Numbered from the stretch's first letter, positions 9,357-18,270 are shown. The stretch: DNA of 64,000 nt from Microbacterium sp. TPD7012 (GCF_003075395.1 NZ_QDFV01000001.1:467328-531327); one strand, 5' to 3'. The notes: generated from the sequence alone by a model not told the origin. Program-made: numbers and translations.

Positions 9357-9423
9357 GAATTAATCATCCGGGTTCGCTCGACGCACCGCAACCCGAATCG
9401 GCCAGCCGTCGGCCAGCCGTCTG

Positions 9424-10152
9424 TCAGCGGTCGGTCGGCGCCTCGGCTCGACGCGCGAGGATGGGGCCGAGGCGCTGGTACGAATTCTCGATGTGTGTCC
9501 GCATGGCCGTCGCCGCGGCATCCGGATCACGTCGACGCAGCGCGTCGAGGATCTGCTCGTGCTCGCTGACCGTGTCTTCTTCGAAGTCGTGCCGGAAGTT
9601 GAGTCGGTAGAGATGCATGTGCGAGCGCAGTCGCACGATCGCCTCGGTGAGGAGCGGGCTGAGTGCCCGATCGGCGATCAGGTGGTGGAAGCGGAGGTCT
9701 TCCTCGATGAAGCGCCGGTAGTTCTGGAAGTGCTCGTCATCGTCAGGGGCGGATGCCGTGCGCATCTGCCCGACGGATTCCGAGAGCTCAGCGGCCGTCG
9801 CGTCGTCGAGGTTCGCGGACGCGCGTCGGGCGGCCTCCGGTTCGAGGAGCTCGCGCATGTCATAGAGATCGCGCAGTCCGGCGGCGTCGAGGAGCGGCGC
9901 AGCCACGTAGCCCTTCAACGCGCGCTTCGCGACGAGGCCTTCCGATTCCAGGCGGGCGAGCGCCTCCCGCACGGGTGTCGGCGAGACATCGAGGTCGCGG
10001 GCCACGGCGTCGATGTTGACGCGCGCGCCGGGCTCGATAGCGCGGTCCATCAGGAGCGCGAGCACGGCGTCGTACACGTCGTCGACGAGGGCCCGTCGCG
10101 CGGGGAGCGCCCGGGGGCTGCGAGCCACGTCGTCGCTGAACATGAGACTCAT
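9424..10152 (-). CDS. GntR-family regulator, FadR subfamily with FCD ligand domain
   Basis: A 242-residue regulator. Residues about 20-88 form the GntR winged helix (VSPTPVREALARLESEGLV). Residues about 95-230 form an all-helical FCD domain with the metal/carboxylate ligands spread over RFHHLIADRA, SEHEQIL and MRTHIENS. FCD regulators typically sense sugar acids or other small carboxylates. This fits its position directly behind a sugar dehydrogenase and an acid-sugar dehydratase; the effector may be the sugar acid made by the pathway (inference). The start overlaps the aldo/keto reductase stop by 4 nt, so it is translated with the operon it probably controls. Confidence 0.88.
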   Translation of the reverse strand: MSLMFSDDVARSPRALPARRALVDDVYDAVLALLMDRAIEPGARVNIDAVARDLDVSPTPVREALARLESEGLVAKRALKGYVAAPLLDAAGLRDLYDMRELLEPEAARRASANLDDATAAELSESVGQMRTASAPDDDEHFQNYRRFIEEDLRFHHLIADRALSPLLTEAIVRLRSHMHLYRLNFRHDFEEDTVSEHEQILDALRRRDPDAAATAMRTHIENSYQRLGPILARRAEAPTDR

Positions 10153-11180
10153 CGTACGGGTTGCTCCACCCGCGCCCCCGGCTGCCGCGCGTGCATGCGG
10201 GAAGGGGCGACGAGGCCGCGATCGCGCAGCTCGTCCCAGACGGCGTCTGCGACCGGCCGGTCGATGAGCCCGCTGTTACGGGTCGCCTGCGCCGCGCTGG
10301 CGCCGCCGGTCACGACCGCAGCGACGGCCGGATGGGTCAGCGGGAACTGCACCGCGAGCTCAGGCAGCGTGCTGCCGTGGCGGTGTGCGACGGAAGCGAT
10401 CGCCTGTGCGCGCTCCACGACGGCGCCGGCGGCGGGACCGTAGTCGAAGGTATCGCCCGCACCCGGAGCGTCGGTCGCGAGGATGCCGGAGTTGAAGACC
10501 GCTGCCGAGATCACCGACACCTCGCGCTGGAGCGCGAGCGGCAGCAGGTCGTCGGCCGCGGACTGGTCGAGCAGCGTCCAGCGCCCGGCGACCATCATCA
10601 CGTCGGCATCGGTCGCGGCAACGAAGCGCGCGAGCATCGCGCTCTGGTTCATTCCTGCGCCGAACGAGGTGATCACGCCCTGGTCTCGCAGCTCGCTCAG
10701 GGCGGGGAAGGCGCCGTCGAGGGCCTCGCGCTCGTGCTCGTCGGCGTCGTGCACGAGTACCAGGTCGATGCGATCCAGGCCGAGCCGCTCGAGCGAGCTC
10801 TCGATCGAGCGCAGCACGCCGTCGCGCGAGTAGTCGCGCACGCGCCGGTGGTCCGCCGGCACGGCGAAGAGGTTCTCGTGGTCGGTGCGCCTCGCGGCAT
10901 CCTGCGGCACGAGCAGCCGCCCGACCTTGGTCGAGACGACGTACTCGTCGCGAGGCAGCGCCCGCAGACTCTCACCCAGCCGCCGTTCTGCGAGACCCAG
11001 CCCGTAGTGCGGAGCGGTATCGAAATATCGGATGCCGCCGGCCCACGCCGCCGGCACGATCTCGGGCCACTCGTTCTCGGACAGCGCCTGATAGAGGTTC
11101 CCGAGCGACGCGGCGCCGTAACCGAGGGGTGGAGCGGTCAGGCCGCCGCGACCGATCGGGACCGGGTCGGGAGTCGTCAT
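10149..11180 (-). CDS. aldo/keto reductase, probable L-fucose / D-threo-aldose 1-dehydrogenase
   Basis: A 343-residue NAD(P)-dependent aldo/keto reductase. The catalytic tetrad is visible: Asp and Tyr in YFDTAPHYG, Lys in VSTKVGRLL and His in LVHDAD. Sequence style and length resemble the aldose 1-dehydrogenases that oxidise L-fucose or D-arabinose to the lactone. Its neighbours (fucosidases before it in the operon, a sugar-acid dehydratase immediately before it, a GntR/FCD regulator after it) support oxidation of released L-fucose to L-fuconolactone. Starts overlap on both sides by 4 nt, giving tight translational coupling. The substrate is inferred from context, and a general reductase role is not excluded. 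Confidence 0.75.
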   Translation of the reverse strand: MTTPDPVPIGRGGLTAPPLGYGAASLGNLYQALSENEWPEIVPAAWAGGIRYFDTAPHYGLGLAERRLGESLRALPRDEYVVSTKVGRLLVPQDAARRTDHENLFAVPADHRRVRDYSRDGVLRSIESSLERLGLDRIDLVLVHDADEHEREALDGAFPALSELRDQGVITSFGAGMNQSAMLARFVAATDADVMMVAGRWTLLDQSAADDLLPLALQREVSVISAAVFNSGILATDAPGAGDTFDYGPAAGAVVERAQAIASVAHRHGSTLPELAVQFPLTHPAVAAVVTGGASAAQATRNSGLIDRPVADAVWDELRDRGLVAPSRMHARQPGARVEQPVR

Positions 11181-12301
11181 CCGACGCTCACACGATCGAG
11201 GGCCGAGGCGTCCCAGGCGATGCCGATGCCCGGAGTCGTCGGCGCCCAGCCGCGGCCGTCCTCGATGCGCAGCTCATCCGTCGTCACGGCCCGCAATTGC
11301 GGGATGTGCTCGAGGTAGAGGGCGTTCGGAATCGCGCACACGAGCGACACGTGCAGCTCCATGAGGAAGTGCGGGGCGACGGGGGCGTTGAACGACTCCG
11401 CGAGGTGCGCGATCTTGAGCCACGGTGTGATGCCGCCGACCCGCGCCACGTCCGGCTGCACGATGGACGCGCCACCACGCTGCAGGTGCTCACGGAAATG
11501 ACCGAGCGAGTACATGCTCTCGCCGACCGCGATCGGCACCGACGTCGAGCGGGCGAGCTGCCGATGCCCCTCGATGTCTTCCGCCGGCAGTGGCTCCTCG
11601 AACCAGAACACGTCGACCTGTTCGAACAGTCGGGAGCGGCGCACGGCCTCCGAGACGGTGAACGACTGGTTCGCGTCGACCATGATGTCCATGCCGGGGC
11701 CGACCGCGTCGCGCACGGCGCGCAACCGCTCGAGGTCCTGGTGGCCACGCGGCATCCCGACCTTGATCTTGACCCCGCCCATACCGCGCTCCTTCGCGGC
11801 ATGGGCGTGGGCGACGAGCTCGTCGGTGCCGAAGTGCAGCCAGCCGCCCTCGGTGTCGTACATCGGAATCGAGGGCGATGCCCCGCCGGCCGCGACCCAG
11901 AGCGGAAGGCCCGCACGACGGGTCTTCGCATCCCATACCGCGGTGTCGATCGCGGCGAGGGCGAGTGCGGTGATCGGCCCGACGGTGGTGGCGCGGGTGA
12001 TGCCGAACAAGGCGAGCCAGACGGCCTCCGGACGCTCGGCCTCGAGGCCGATCAGTGCCGGCAGCAGTGTCTCGCGCAGCAGGCTCAGCACCGCCCCGCC
12101 GCCGGTGCCGATCGTGTAGCTGTAGCCCACGCCCTCGGTGCCGTCGGCGGTACGGAGCCGCACGAAGATCGTCTCCTGCTTGACGAAGGTCTGCAGGGCG
12201 TCGGTGCGCTGCGTCTCTACCGGCAGGTCGCAAAGCTGTGCCTCGACGTGCACGATGCGGCTGCCGGCCGTGGCGTCCGGCACGGTCTGGGCTGTGTTCA
12301 T
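11177..12301 (-). CDS. enolase-superfamily sugar-acid dehydratase (mandelate racemase subgroup)
   Basis: A 374-residue enzyme with an N-terminal capping domain and a modified TIM barrel. The visible catalytic set is KIKVG (KxK motif), metal ligands Asp in MVDAN, Glu in WFEEP and Glu in AVGES, Asp in QPDVARVGG and the general base His in APHF. This is the mandelate-racemase arrangement seen in dehydratases of galactarate, talarate, fuconate and related acids. Two ATGs overlap the permease stop; the one at 12301 is preferred because GGAGGA lies 5 nt upstream, while 12304 gives only 2 nt. In this operon it probably dehydrates the sugar acid formed by the adjacent reductase. Characterised fuconate dehydratases are longer (about 440), so the exact acid is open. 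Confidence 0.78.
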   Translation of the reverse strand: MNTAQTVPDATAGSRIVHVEAQLCDLPVETQRTDALQTFVKQETIFVRLRTADGTEGVGYSYTIGTGGGAVLSLLRETLLPALIGLEAERPEAVWLALFGITRATTVGPITALALAAIDTAVWDAKTRRAGLPLWVAAGGASPSIPMYDTEGGWLHFGTDELVAHAHAAKERGMGGVKIKVGMPRGHQDLERLRAVRDAVGPGMDIMVDANQSFTVSEAVRRSRLFEQVDVFWFEEPLPAEDIEGHRQLARSTSVPIAVGESMYSLGHFREHLQRGGASIVQPDVARVGGITPWLKIAHLAESFNAPVAPHFLMELHVSLVCAIPNALYLEHIPQLRAVTTDELRIEDGRGWAPTTPGIGIAWDASALDRVSVG

Positions 12302-13167
12302 CATCGTCCTCCGAGTCCGCCCAGGGTGACCCCCTTGATGAGCTGCCGTTGCAGCAGCAGCACGAGGATCAGCGAGGGGATGACGGCGAGCGTCGACGCC
12401 GCCATGAGCAGCGACCACTGCGTGCCGAACTGGCCGGTGAACATCCCGAGCCCGAGCGGCACTGTCGCCATGTCCTGTGTGTTGATGATGATCAGCGGCC
12501 AGAGGTACGAGTTCCAGTAGCCGATGAAGGAGAAGACCGCGAGCACGCTCAGCGGCGCGACGAGCTGCGGCAGCAGCACCGACCACAGGGTGCGGAACCG
12601 CGAGGCCCCGTCGATCAGTGCTGCCTCCTCGTACTCGATCGGGATCGTGAGGAAGAACTGCCGCATCAGGAACGTGCCGAACGCGGTGAAGGCGAACGGG
12701 ATGATCAGGGCGCCGTAGCTGTCGTTCCAGCCCCAGCTGTTGATCATGATGAACAGCGGCACCACGAGCACTTCCTGGGGCAGCACGAGCGTGAGCACGA
12801 AGAGCAGGAACAGCTGGTCGCGGAACTTGAACCGCAGTCGCGAGAACGCGTAGGCCGACAGCACGGCGACGACGACCGAGAGCGCGGCGCCGGCGATCGC
12901 GACGAACAGGCCGTTGAGGATGAAACGCCCGAAGGGGACGACCGTCCACGCCTCGACGAAGTTCGCCCAGCGGATCTCGGACCCGAAGATCTGCGGCGTC
13001 GCCGTGAAGACCTCGTTCTCCGGCTTGAGTGCCGTGAGGAACATCCAGATGAAGGGGAACGCGAAGATCAGCGCGACGATCGCGATGCCCGCGGTGTTCA
13101 GCCATACCTTGACGGATGCACGGCGCTGATGCGCTCGACGGGGGAGGCTCACTCGGATCTCACTCAT
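12301..13167 (-). CDS. carbohydrate ABC transporter permease (MalG-like)
   Basis: A 288-residue inner-membrane permease with six helices and the EAA loop YEEAALIDGASRFRTLWSV. Its stop overlaps the dehydratase start and its own start overlaps the upstream permease by 8 nt. Together with the gene at 13160-14131 and the lipoprotein at 14136-15389 it forms a CUT1-type importer. No ATPase gene accompanies it. The ligand is probably a fucose-containing mono- or oligosaccharide, judged from the flanking GH29 and dehydrogenase genes. Confidence 0.9.
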   Translation of the reverse strand: MSEIRVSLPRRAHQRRASVKVWLNTAGIAIVALIFAFPFIWMFLTALKPENEVFTATPQIFGSEIRWANFVEAWTVVPFGRFILNGLFVAIAGAALSVVVAVLSAYAFSRLRFKFRDQLFLLFVLTLVLPQEVLVVPLFIMINSWGWNDSYGALIIPFAFTAFGTFLMRQFFLTIPIEYEEAALIDGASRFRTLWSVLLPQLVAPLSVLAVFSFIGYWNSYLWPLIIINTQDMATVPLGLGMFTGQFGTQWSLLMAASTLAVIPSLILVLLLQRQLIKGVTLGGLGGR

Positions 13168-14131
13168 AGTTCACCCACTTGCGCTGGCCGACGAACTGCA
13201 GGGCCGTGATGAGCATCACCACGACGAACAGGATCCACGCGAGGGCGGAGGCGTAGCCGAGTCGGTCGAAGACGAATCCGTTGCGGTACAGGTACAGCAC
13301 GAACGTGTTGGTGCTCTCGCCCGGACCGCCCTGCGTGAGGAACAGTGGCTGGACGAAAACCTGGAAGGCGCCGATCATGGTCATCGTCGAGCAGAAGAAC
13401 AGCGACGGCGAGAGCAGCGGCAGGATGATGTACCGCAGACGCTGCCAGGCGCTGGTGCCGTCGATGCGAGACGCCTCCAGCAGCTCCTTCGGGTTGGCGC
13501 TGAGACCGGCCGACAGCACGATCACGTTGTAGCCGAACGACTGCCAGACCGACATCGCGATCACGGAGGGCAGCGCCCAGGCGGAATCGGACAGCCAGTT
13601 CGGACCGTCGATGCCGACCGTGGCGAGCATCGAATTGACCAGGCCGTCCTGCGAGAGCAGCAGACGCCAGACGAGAGCGTTCGCGACCATCGGGGTGATG
13701 ACCGGGAGGAAGAAGACCACGCGCCAGGCGCCGGCCGCCTTCATCCGGGTGCCGAGCCACAGCGAGATCACGAGAGCGACGAAGAGATTCAGCGCCGTGT
13801 AGACGACGGCGAAGATCACCGTGTTGCCGAGCACCGTGTAGAAGGTCGGATCGCGGAACAGTTTCAGGTAGTTCTCGACGCCGATGAACTCGGGGGTGCC
13901 GAACAGCTTCCAGTCGAAGAGGCTGATGAAGGCCGACCCGAAAAGCGGGGTCAGGATGAACAGGACGAACCCGATCATCCCGGGGGCGAGGAACGCCAGC
14001 GCCACCCATCCGTGACCGCGTCGGCGCGGCAGCCGAGGCCCCGCCGGGGCGGGGGCGCCGATCGGCACCCCCGCCCCGGCGGGCATCGTGGAGGATGCCG
14101 GGGCCTCACTCCGATCGCTCATGATCGCCAT
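13160..14131 (-). CDS. carbohydrate ABC transporter permease (MalF/UgpA-like)
   Basis: A 323-residue permease with a Pro-rich cytoplasmic N-terminus (about residues 1-45), six membrane helices and the EAA motif LLEASRIDGTSAWQRLRYI. It sits 4 nt downstream of the solute-binding gene and overlaps the next permease by 8 nt, so all three transporter parts are translated together. It pairs with the MalG-like protein to form the transmembrane channel. Confidence 0.9.
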   Translation of the reverse strand: MAIMSDRSEAPASSTMPAGAGVPIGAPAPAGPRLPRRRGHGWVALAFLAPGMIGFVLFILTPLFGSAFISLFDWKLFGTPEFIGVENYLKLFRDPTFYTVLGNTVIFAVVYTALNLFVALVISLWLGTRMKAAGAWRVVFFLPVITPMVANALVWRLLLSQDGLVNSMLATVGIDGPNWLSDSAWALPSVIAMSVWQSFGYNVIVLSAGLSANPKELLEASRIDGTSAWQRLRYIILPLLSPSLFFCSTMTMIGAFQVFVQPLFLTQGGPGESTNTFVLYLYRNGFVFDRLGYASALAWILFVVVMLITALQFVGQRKWVNYE

Positions 14132-14135
14132 CCGC

Positions 14136-15389
14136 TCAGCCCTGGACCGAGTTCTGGATCGTCTCCATGATCTCCTCGGCCGTCAGCTCACCGCGGTACC
14201 CCTGCACGCCGTACTGGGTCATCAGGGTCTCGACCTGGTTCCAGGTCGTGGTGGTGCGCTGCGGGGTCGCGTTCGAGAGCAGGGCCTCGACGACCGCGGA
14301 GGAGCCCTCCGTCTTGCCCTCGGCCCAGGCCGGGAGCGCCTCGATGCGAGCCGGCACGATGCCTCGGGCCTCGGCCTGCTTCTCCTGCACGGCGAGCGAG
14401 GTGAGGGCTTCGATCGCGGCGAACGCCTCGTCGGGGCGCTCGCAGTTCGCGGCGATGCCGAATCCGGATCCGGCCGTCATCGCCGCCGCTTCGCCGCTGG
14501 TGGAGGGGACGATGCTGACGCCGAGGGTGAAGTCTGCGGCATCCGCGAAGCTGCCGTACATCCACGGACCCTCGATGAGCATCGGCACCGCACCGCTGGT
14601 GAACGCCTGCTGTGACACCTCGGAGCCGTCGGCCGCCTCGGGCGCCTTCGCGACGCCCTCGACCGCGACCAGGTCGAAGAAGCTCTGCATCTGGTCGACG
14701 AAGTCGGGGTTGGTGAGGTCGAGCTCGCCGTCTTCGGTCACGGCGGGCACGCCGTCGGCCAGCGACCAGGCGTTCGGGATGAAGACGCCCGGCGCGAGCG
14801 CGAGGCCCTTCTTCTCGCCGTCGGTGAGGGCCTTCGCGTCGGAGATGAACTGGTCGCGGGTGTACTCGGTACCAGGCAGGTCGAGGCCGGCGGCCTGGAA
14901 CGCCTCGACGTTGTAGAAGAGCACGATCGGCTCGGCGTCGTAGGGGATCGCGCGGATCGTGCCGTCGACTGTCATGCCGCTGAGCATCGAGGCGTCGATG
15001 TTGTCCACGTCGAAGCCGCTCTTCTCGATCAGGTCGTCGAGAGGCATGAGCAGGTCGCCGAGCTCCTGGGCCCGCGCCGCCTGCGTCGTGAGCAGGCAGG
15101 GCGGATTGGAGCCGGAGAGGCGTGTCTTGACCTTGGTCCAGTAGTCGGCGAAGCTCGGCCCTTCGACGGAGATGTCGAGGTCGGGGTCCTCGGCCTTCGC
15201 GCCGTCGATGAAGTCGGCCCACTGGGCCTGGTCGCCCTCGCTCGCGGCCCAGGTGTAGAGCACGAGCGGTCCGCCGGCCTCGCCGCCGCCGCCCGAGGCG
15301 CCGGCGCAGCCGGCGAGTGTGAGGGCCGTGAGACCGGCCGCGCCGGTGAGGATGAGGCGCTTCACGCGCCGGTTCGAGACTGCATTCAT
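14136..15389 (-). CDS. extracellular solute-binding lipoprotein, CUT1 sugar transporter
   Basis: A 417-residue binding lipoprotein with a lipobox LAGC (Cys28), a Gly-rich mature N-terminus and the family-1 binding-protein fold (VSIVPSTSGEAAAMTAGSGFGIAANCERPDEA near the C-terminal third). An upstream in-frame ATG at 15407 is rejected: the strong site GGAGG at 15398-15402 lies 8 nt before the ATG at 15389, and from that start the signal peptide is canonical. It captures the sugar for the permeases at 14131 and 13167. The GH29 gene lies 59 nt upstream in the same direction and is probably in the same transcript. Confidence 0.88.
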   Translation of the reverse strand: MNAVSNRRVKRLILTGAAGLTALTLAGCAGASGGGGEAGGPLVLYTWAASEGDQAQWADFIDGAKAEDPDLDISVEGPSFADYWTKVKTRLSGSNPPCLLTTQAARAQELGDLLMPLDDLIEKSGFDVDNIDASMLSGMTVDGTIRAIPYDAEPIVLFYNVEAFQAAGLDLPGTEYTRDQFISDAKALTDGEKKGLALAPGVFIPNAWSLADGVPAVTEDGELDLTNPDFVDQMQSFFDLVAVEGVAKAPEAADGSEVSQQAFTSGAVPMLIEGPWMYGSFADAADFTLGVSIVPSTSGEAAAMTAGSGFGIAANCERPDEAFAAIEALTSLAVQEKQAEARGIVPARIEALPAWAEGKTEGSSAVVEALLSNATPQRTTTTWNQVETLMTQYGVQGYRGELTAEEIMETIQNSVQG

Positions 15390-15448
15390 ACTGACTGCCT
15401 CCTTCATTGGATGCTGCTTTCGATGCGGGGTGGGGGGTGCTGCTCGGG

Positions 15449-16795
15449 TCAGTCGTCGGAGAAGTCGATGGCGATCACGTCGATCAGAGCGCCGCTGGGA
15501 GCCGCGGCGACGATGCGCAGCTCGCCGGAGTCGTCGCCCGCTGTGGAGGACTCGTGCACCTCGAAGCTGGCGTCATGCTGCAGTTCGAGGCCGTCGGCGA
15601 GGCGGTGCACGCGGGTGATGCGCCGCACCGGGAGCCCGCGCACGATGATCTCGTCGACCGGGAGTGCGGTGAGGTGCAGGTAGAGGCGTCCCTCTCGGGC
15701 GGTGCTGGGGCCGTGGAAGTCGATGCCCTGCGTGGGCTCGACGCCGGTCACGGACTCGGCGTGCGCCCGCATCCATTCGGCGAATTCCTGCAGACGCTCG
15801 TTCTCGATGTGCGGCAGCGTGCCGGCGGGGCCGGGGCCGACGTTGAGCAGCAGGTTGCCGCCGCGCGCCACCACGTCGATGAGCGTCACGAGCAGCGAGC
15901 GCGCCGATTTCTCGTTGTCGGGTCCCTTGCGCCAGGCCCAGTGGTCGCCGATGGTCAGGCACAGCTCCCACGGGCCGGTCGGGACGGTGAGCGGGAAGCC
16001 CTGCTCGGGCGTGCGATAGTCGCCCTGACCGGGGAGGCGGTCGTTGATCACGACGTCAGGCTGCAGTTCCTTGATGAGGCGGCGCAGTCCCGGTGCGGTC
16101 CATTCGGCGGCCGAGCGCTCCCAGTCCCCGTCGAACCAGAGCAGGTCGATCGTGCCGTAGTTCGTGAGCAGCTCGCGCAGCTGGGCGCGGACGTACTCGA
16201 GGTAGCGCTCCCATTCCTCGGGGCTCGAGCGGCGGTGTCGATCCGTGGCGCCCGGGGTGTCGGCGAACTCGGCGAGGCCTGCGGCCGGCCAGTGCTCGAG
16301 CTTGTACGGCAGGTCCTCATCGCGGAACGCGGGGTAGTCCGGGTGATTCCAGTCCGGGAGGCTGTAGTAGATGCCGACCTTCATCCCCTCGGCGCGCACG
16401 GCGTCGACGAACTCGCGGGTGATGTCGCGGCCGAACGGCCCGTGCTCGACGCCGAAGTCGGACTGCTCCGTGAAGAACATGTTGTAGCCGGCGTGGTGGC
16501 GCGCGGTGAAGACGACATAGGTCGCGCCGGCCGCCTTGACGCGGCGGGCGAGGTCGGCAGCATCCCATTCGGTCGGGTTGAACGTCGGGGCAGTGGACTG
16601 ATAGCCGGCGACGGTGACCGCGTCGTCGACGTCGTCCACGCCGGGGATGATCGAGCGCCCGACCAGCGGCCAGGAGATCTCGATGCCCTGCTGCGAGGCC
16701 TGGTCCCAGTGCACGAAGATGCCGAAGCCCGCGCCGCTGAACCATTCACCGCCGGGGATTCGCTCGGTCGTACGGAGGAACGATGCGTCGGTCAT
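15449..16795 (-). CDS. alpha-L-fucosidase, GH29 family
   Basis: A 448-residue retaining alpha-L-fucosidase without a signal peptide, so it acts in the cytoplasm. It shows the GH29 landmarks GIFVHWDQAS, ATYVVFTARHHAGYNMF, KVGIYYSLPDW and the nucleophile motif LLWFDGDWE, with VARGGNLLLNVGPGPAGTLP after it. The open frame extends upstream, but the ATG at 16795 is chosen because GGAG lies 8 nt upstream and the conserved family start follows. It is the first gene of the long minus-strand operon and is divergent from a second GH29 gene; the shared 85-nt intergenic region has a palindrome overlapping both promoters. Confidence 0.92.
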   Translation of the reverse strand: MTDASFLRTTERIPGGEWFSGAGFGIFVHWDQASQQGIEISWPLVGRSIIPGVDDVDDAVTVAGYQSTAPTFNPTEWDAADLARRVKAAGATYVVFTARHHAGYNMFFTEQSDFGVEHGPFGRDITREFVDAVRAEGMKVGIYYSLPDWNHPDYPAFRDEDLPYKLEHWPAAGLAEFADTPGATDRHRRSSPEEWERYLEYVRAQLRELLTNYGTIDLLWFDGDWERSAAEWTAPGLRRLIKELQPDVVINDRLPGQGDYRTPEQGFPLTVPTGPWELCLTIGDHWAWRKGPDNEKSARSLLVTLIDVVARGGNLLLNVGPGPAGTLPHIENERLQEFAEWMRAHAESVTGVEPTQGIDFHGPSTAREGRLYLHLTALPVDEIIVRGLPVRRITRVHRLADGLELQHDASFEVHESSTAGDDSGELRIVAAAPSGALIDVIAIDFSDD

Positions 16796-16808
16796 GAAAC
16801 TCTCTCCT

Positions 16809-16857
16809 TTGAGCGCATATTTCCTATAGGATACGTGATAGACGATCCGACCCACAA
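16809..16857. promoter_or_regulatory. divergent GH29 promoter region with central operator
   Basis: For the plus gene, -35 TTGAGC (16809-16814) and -10 TACGTG (16832-16837) are 17 nt apart. For the minus gene, -35 TTGTGG (16852-16857) and -10 TATCCT (16828-16833) are 18 nt apart. The perfect palindrome TCCTATAGGA (16822-16831) lies in the plus spacer and over the minus -10, so one repressor could control both fucosidases and the whole operon. The GntR/FCD protein at 9424-10152 is the natural candidate. Confidence 0.5.
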
Positions 16858-16880
16858 GGGTGTGACGGAAGGAGCCGAGA

Positions 16881-18209
16881 ATGGCGATGTTCAAACCGGA
16901 TGCTGTGAGGCCAGAGGCGTACCGCGGGTTCGAGCGTCCGCTGCCGGAGTGGTTCCGCGGTGCGGCGCTCGGGATCTTCGTGCATTGGGGGCCGTACTCC
17001 GTTCCTGCGTGGGCGGAGCCGACGGGGGAGCTTGGAGCGGTGCCTCGGGAGCAGTGGTACTCGCACAATCCCTACGCGGAGTGGTACGCGAACACGATCC
17101 GCATCGAGGGTTCGCCGGCGCACGAGCATCAGCAGACCGTGCACGGCGGTGCGCCGTACGACCACTTCCTCGACGAATGGAAGGCCGAGGAGTTCGACCC
17201 CGACGAGGTGCTGGCCGTGGTCGCGGCGACGGGCGCCGGGTACTTCATCCCGACCACGAAGCACCACGACGGCGTGACGCTCTGGGATGCGCCGGGGACC
17301 GAGGGCCGCAACACGGTCGCTCGCGGCCCGCGGCGGGACCTTGTCGGCGCCTTCGCCGCGGCGACGCGCGCCGCGGGCCTCCGCTTCGGGGTCTACTACT
17401 CCGGCGGGCTCGACTGGCACTTCTCCGATCTGCCGCCCATCGAGCACGATGACGATCCGGCCCCGGACGATCTCGCCTACGCCGAGTACGCGCATGATCA
17501 CGTGATCGACCTGATCGAGCGGTACAGCCCCGATGTCCTGTGGGGCGACATCCGCTGGCCGGCTGCGGGGATCGAGCCGGGGCCGAAGAGCCTCGCCCAC
17601 GCCTTCCGCACGTTCTACGACGCGGTGCCCCACGGCGTCGTCAACGACCGATGGGGGGAATCGCACTGGGACTTCCGCACGAGCGAGTACGTGCACGGCA
17701 CGGCCGTCGAGGTCGGCGAGGCCTGGGAGAACTGCCGCGGCATCGGACTGTCCTTCGGGCATAACCGCAACGAGACGAGTGGGCACATGCTCTCGGCCGA
17801 CGACGCCGTGCGGCTGCTGGTCGACGTCGTCTCGCGCGGCGGCAACCTCCTGCTCAACATCGGACTCGAAGCATCCGGTCGCATACCCGACCTGCAGCGG
17901 CGGACGCTCGAGGGGATCGGGGAGTGGAACAGCCGGCACGGCCATGCCGTTTTCGGTGCGCACCCCGAAGAGCGTCTGCGGCCGTCGGATGCTCCGTGGC
18001 TGCGATGGACCCGCTCCGGAGAGGAGATCCACGCGGTGACCGATCAGCGGGGCCGCATCCGGCTGCCGGACCCGGACGGCGTAGTCGACGAGGCGACGGC
18101 CCGGATCGGCGAGTCGCCGGTGAGCGCGATGCGGGTCGACGGTGCCATCCTGGTCGAGACGGAGGATGCAGCGACGCCGATCGCGATCTCCTTCCGGCCG
18201 CGGGTTTGA
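16881..18209 (+). CDS. alpha-L-fucosidase, GH29 family (second, divergent copy)
   Basis: A 442-residue GH29 protein with GIFVHWGPYSVPAWAE, YFIPTTKHHDGVTLWD, FGVYYSGGLDW, the nucleophile-type motif VLWGDIRWP and VSRGGNLLLNIG. It is clearly divergent in sequence from the neighbouring GH29 (448 residues), so this is not a recent duplication. It probably belongs to the other GH29 subgroup and handles a different fucose linkage. The segment YAEWYANTIRI is characteristic of larger GH29-A enzymes. GGAG lies 7 nt before the ATG. The catalytic acid/base cannot be placed without alignment. Confidence 0.9.
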   Translation: MAMFKPDAVRPEAYRGFERPLPEWFRGAALGIFVHWGPYSVPAWAEPTGELGAVPREQWYSHNPYAEWYANTIRIEGSPAHEHQQTVHGGAPYDHFLDEWKAEEFDPDEVLAVVAATGAGYFIPTTKHHDGVTLWDAPGTEGRNTVARGPRRDLVGAFAAATRAAGLRFGVYYSGGLDWHFSDLPPIEHDDDPAPDDLAYAEYAHDHVIDLIERYSPDVLWGDIRWPAAGIEPGPKSLAHAFRTFYDAVPHGVVNDRWGESHWDFRTSEYVHGTAVEVGEAWENCRGIGLSFGHNRNETSGHMLSADDAVRLLVDVVSRGGNLLLNIGLEASGRIPDLQRRTLEGIGEWNSRHGHAVFGAHPEERLRPSDAPWLRWTRSGEEIHAVTDQRGRIRLPDPDGVVDEATARIGESPVSAMRVDGAILVETEDAATPIAISFRPRV

Positions 18210-18258
18210 CGAGAGGTCCCCCTGCGCGAAAGCCTGGCACCGCATCGCCCTCGTCCAC

Positions 18259-18264
18259 TATCTT
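18259..18264 (+). promoter_or_regulatory. leaderless -10 box
   Basis: TATCTT ends 6 nt before the ATG at 18271 and there is no ribosome site, so transcription would begin at or next to the start codon. Confidence 0.4.
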
Positions 18265-18270
18265 GTGGCC

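Noticed and set aside
9357..9423. CGGGTT...AACCCG inverted repeat before the alpha-galactosidase as an operator or terminator
   Set aside because: Arms of 6 bp with a 15-nt loop are too weak in this GC-rich background to call.
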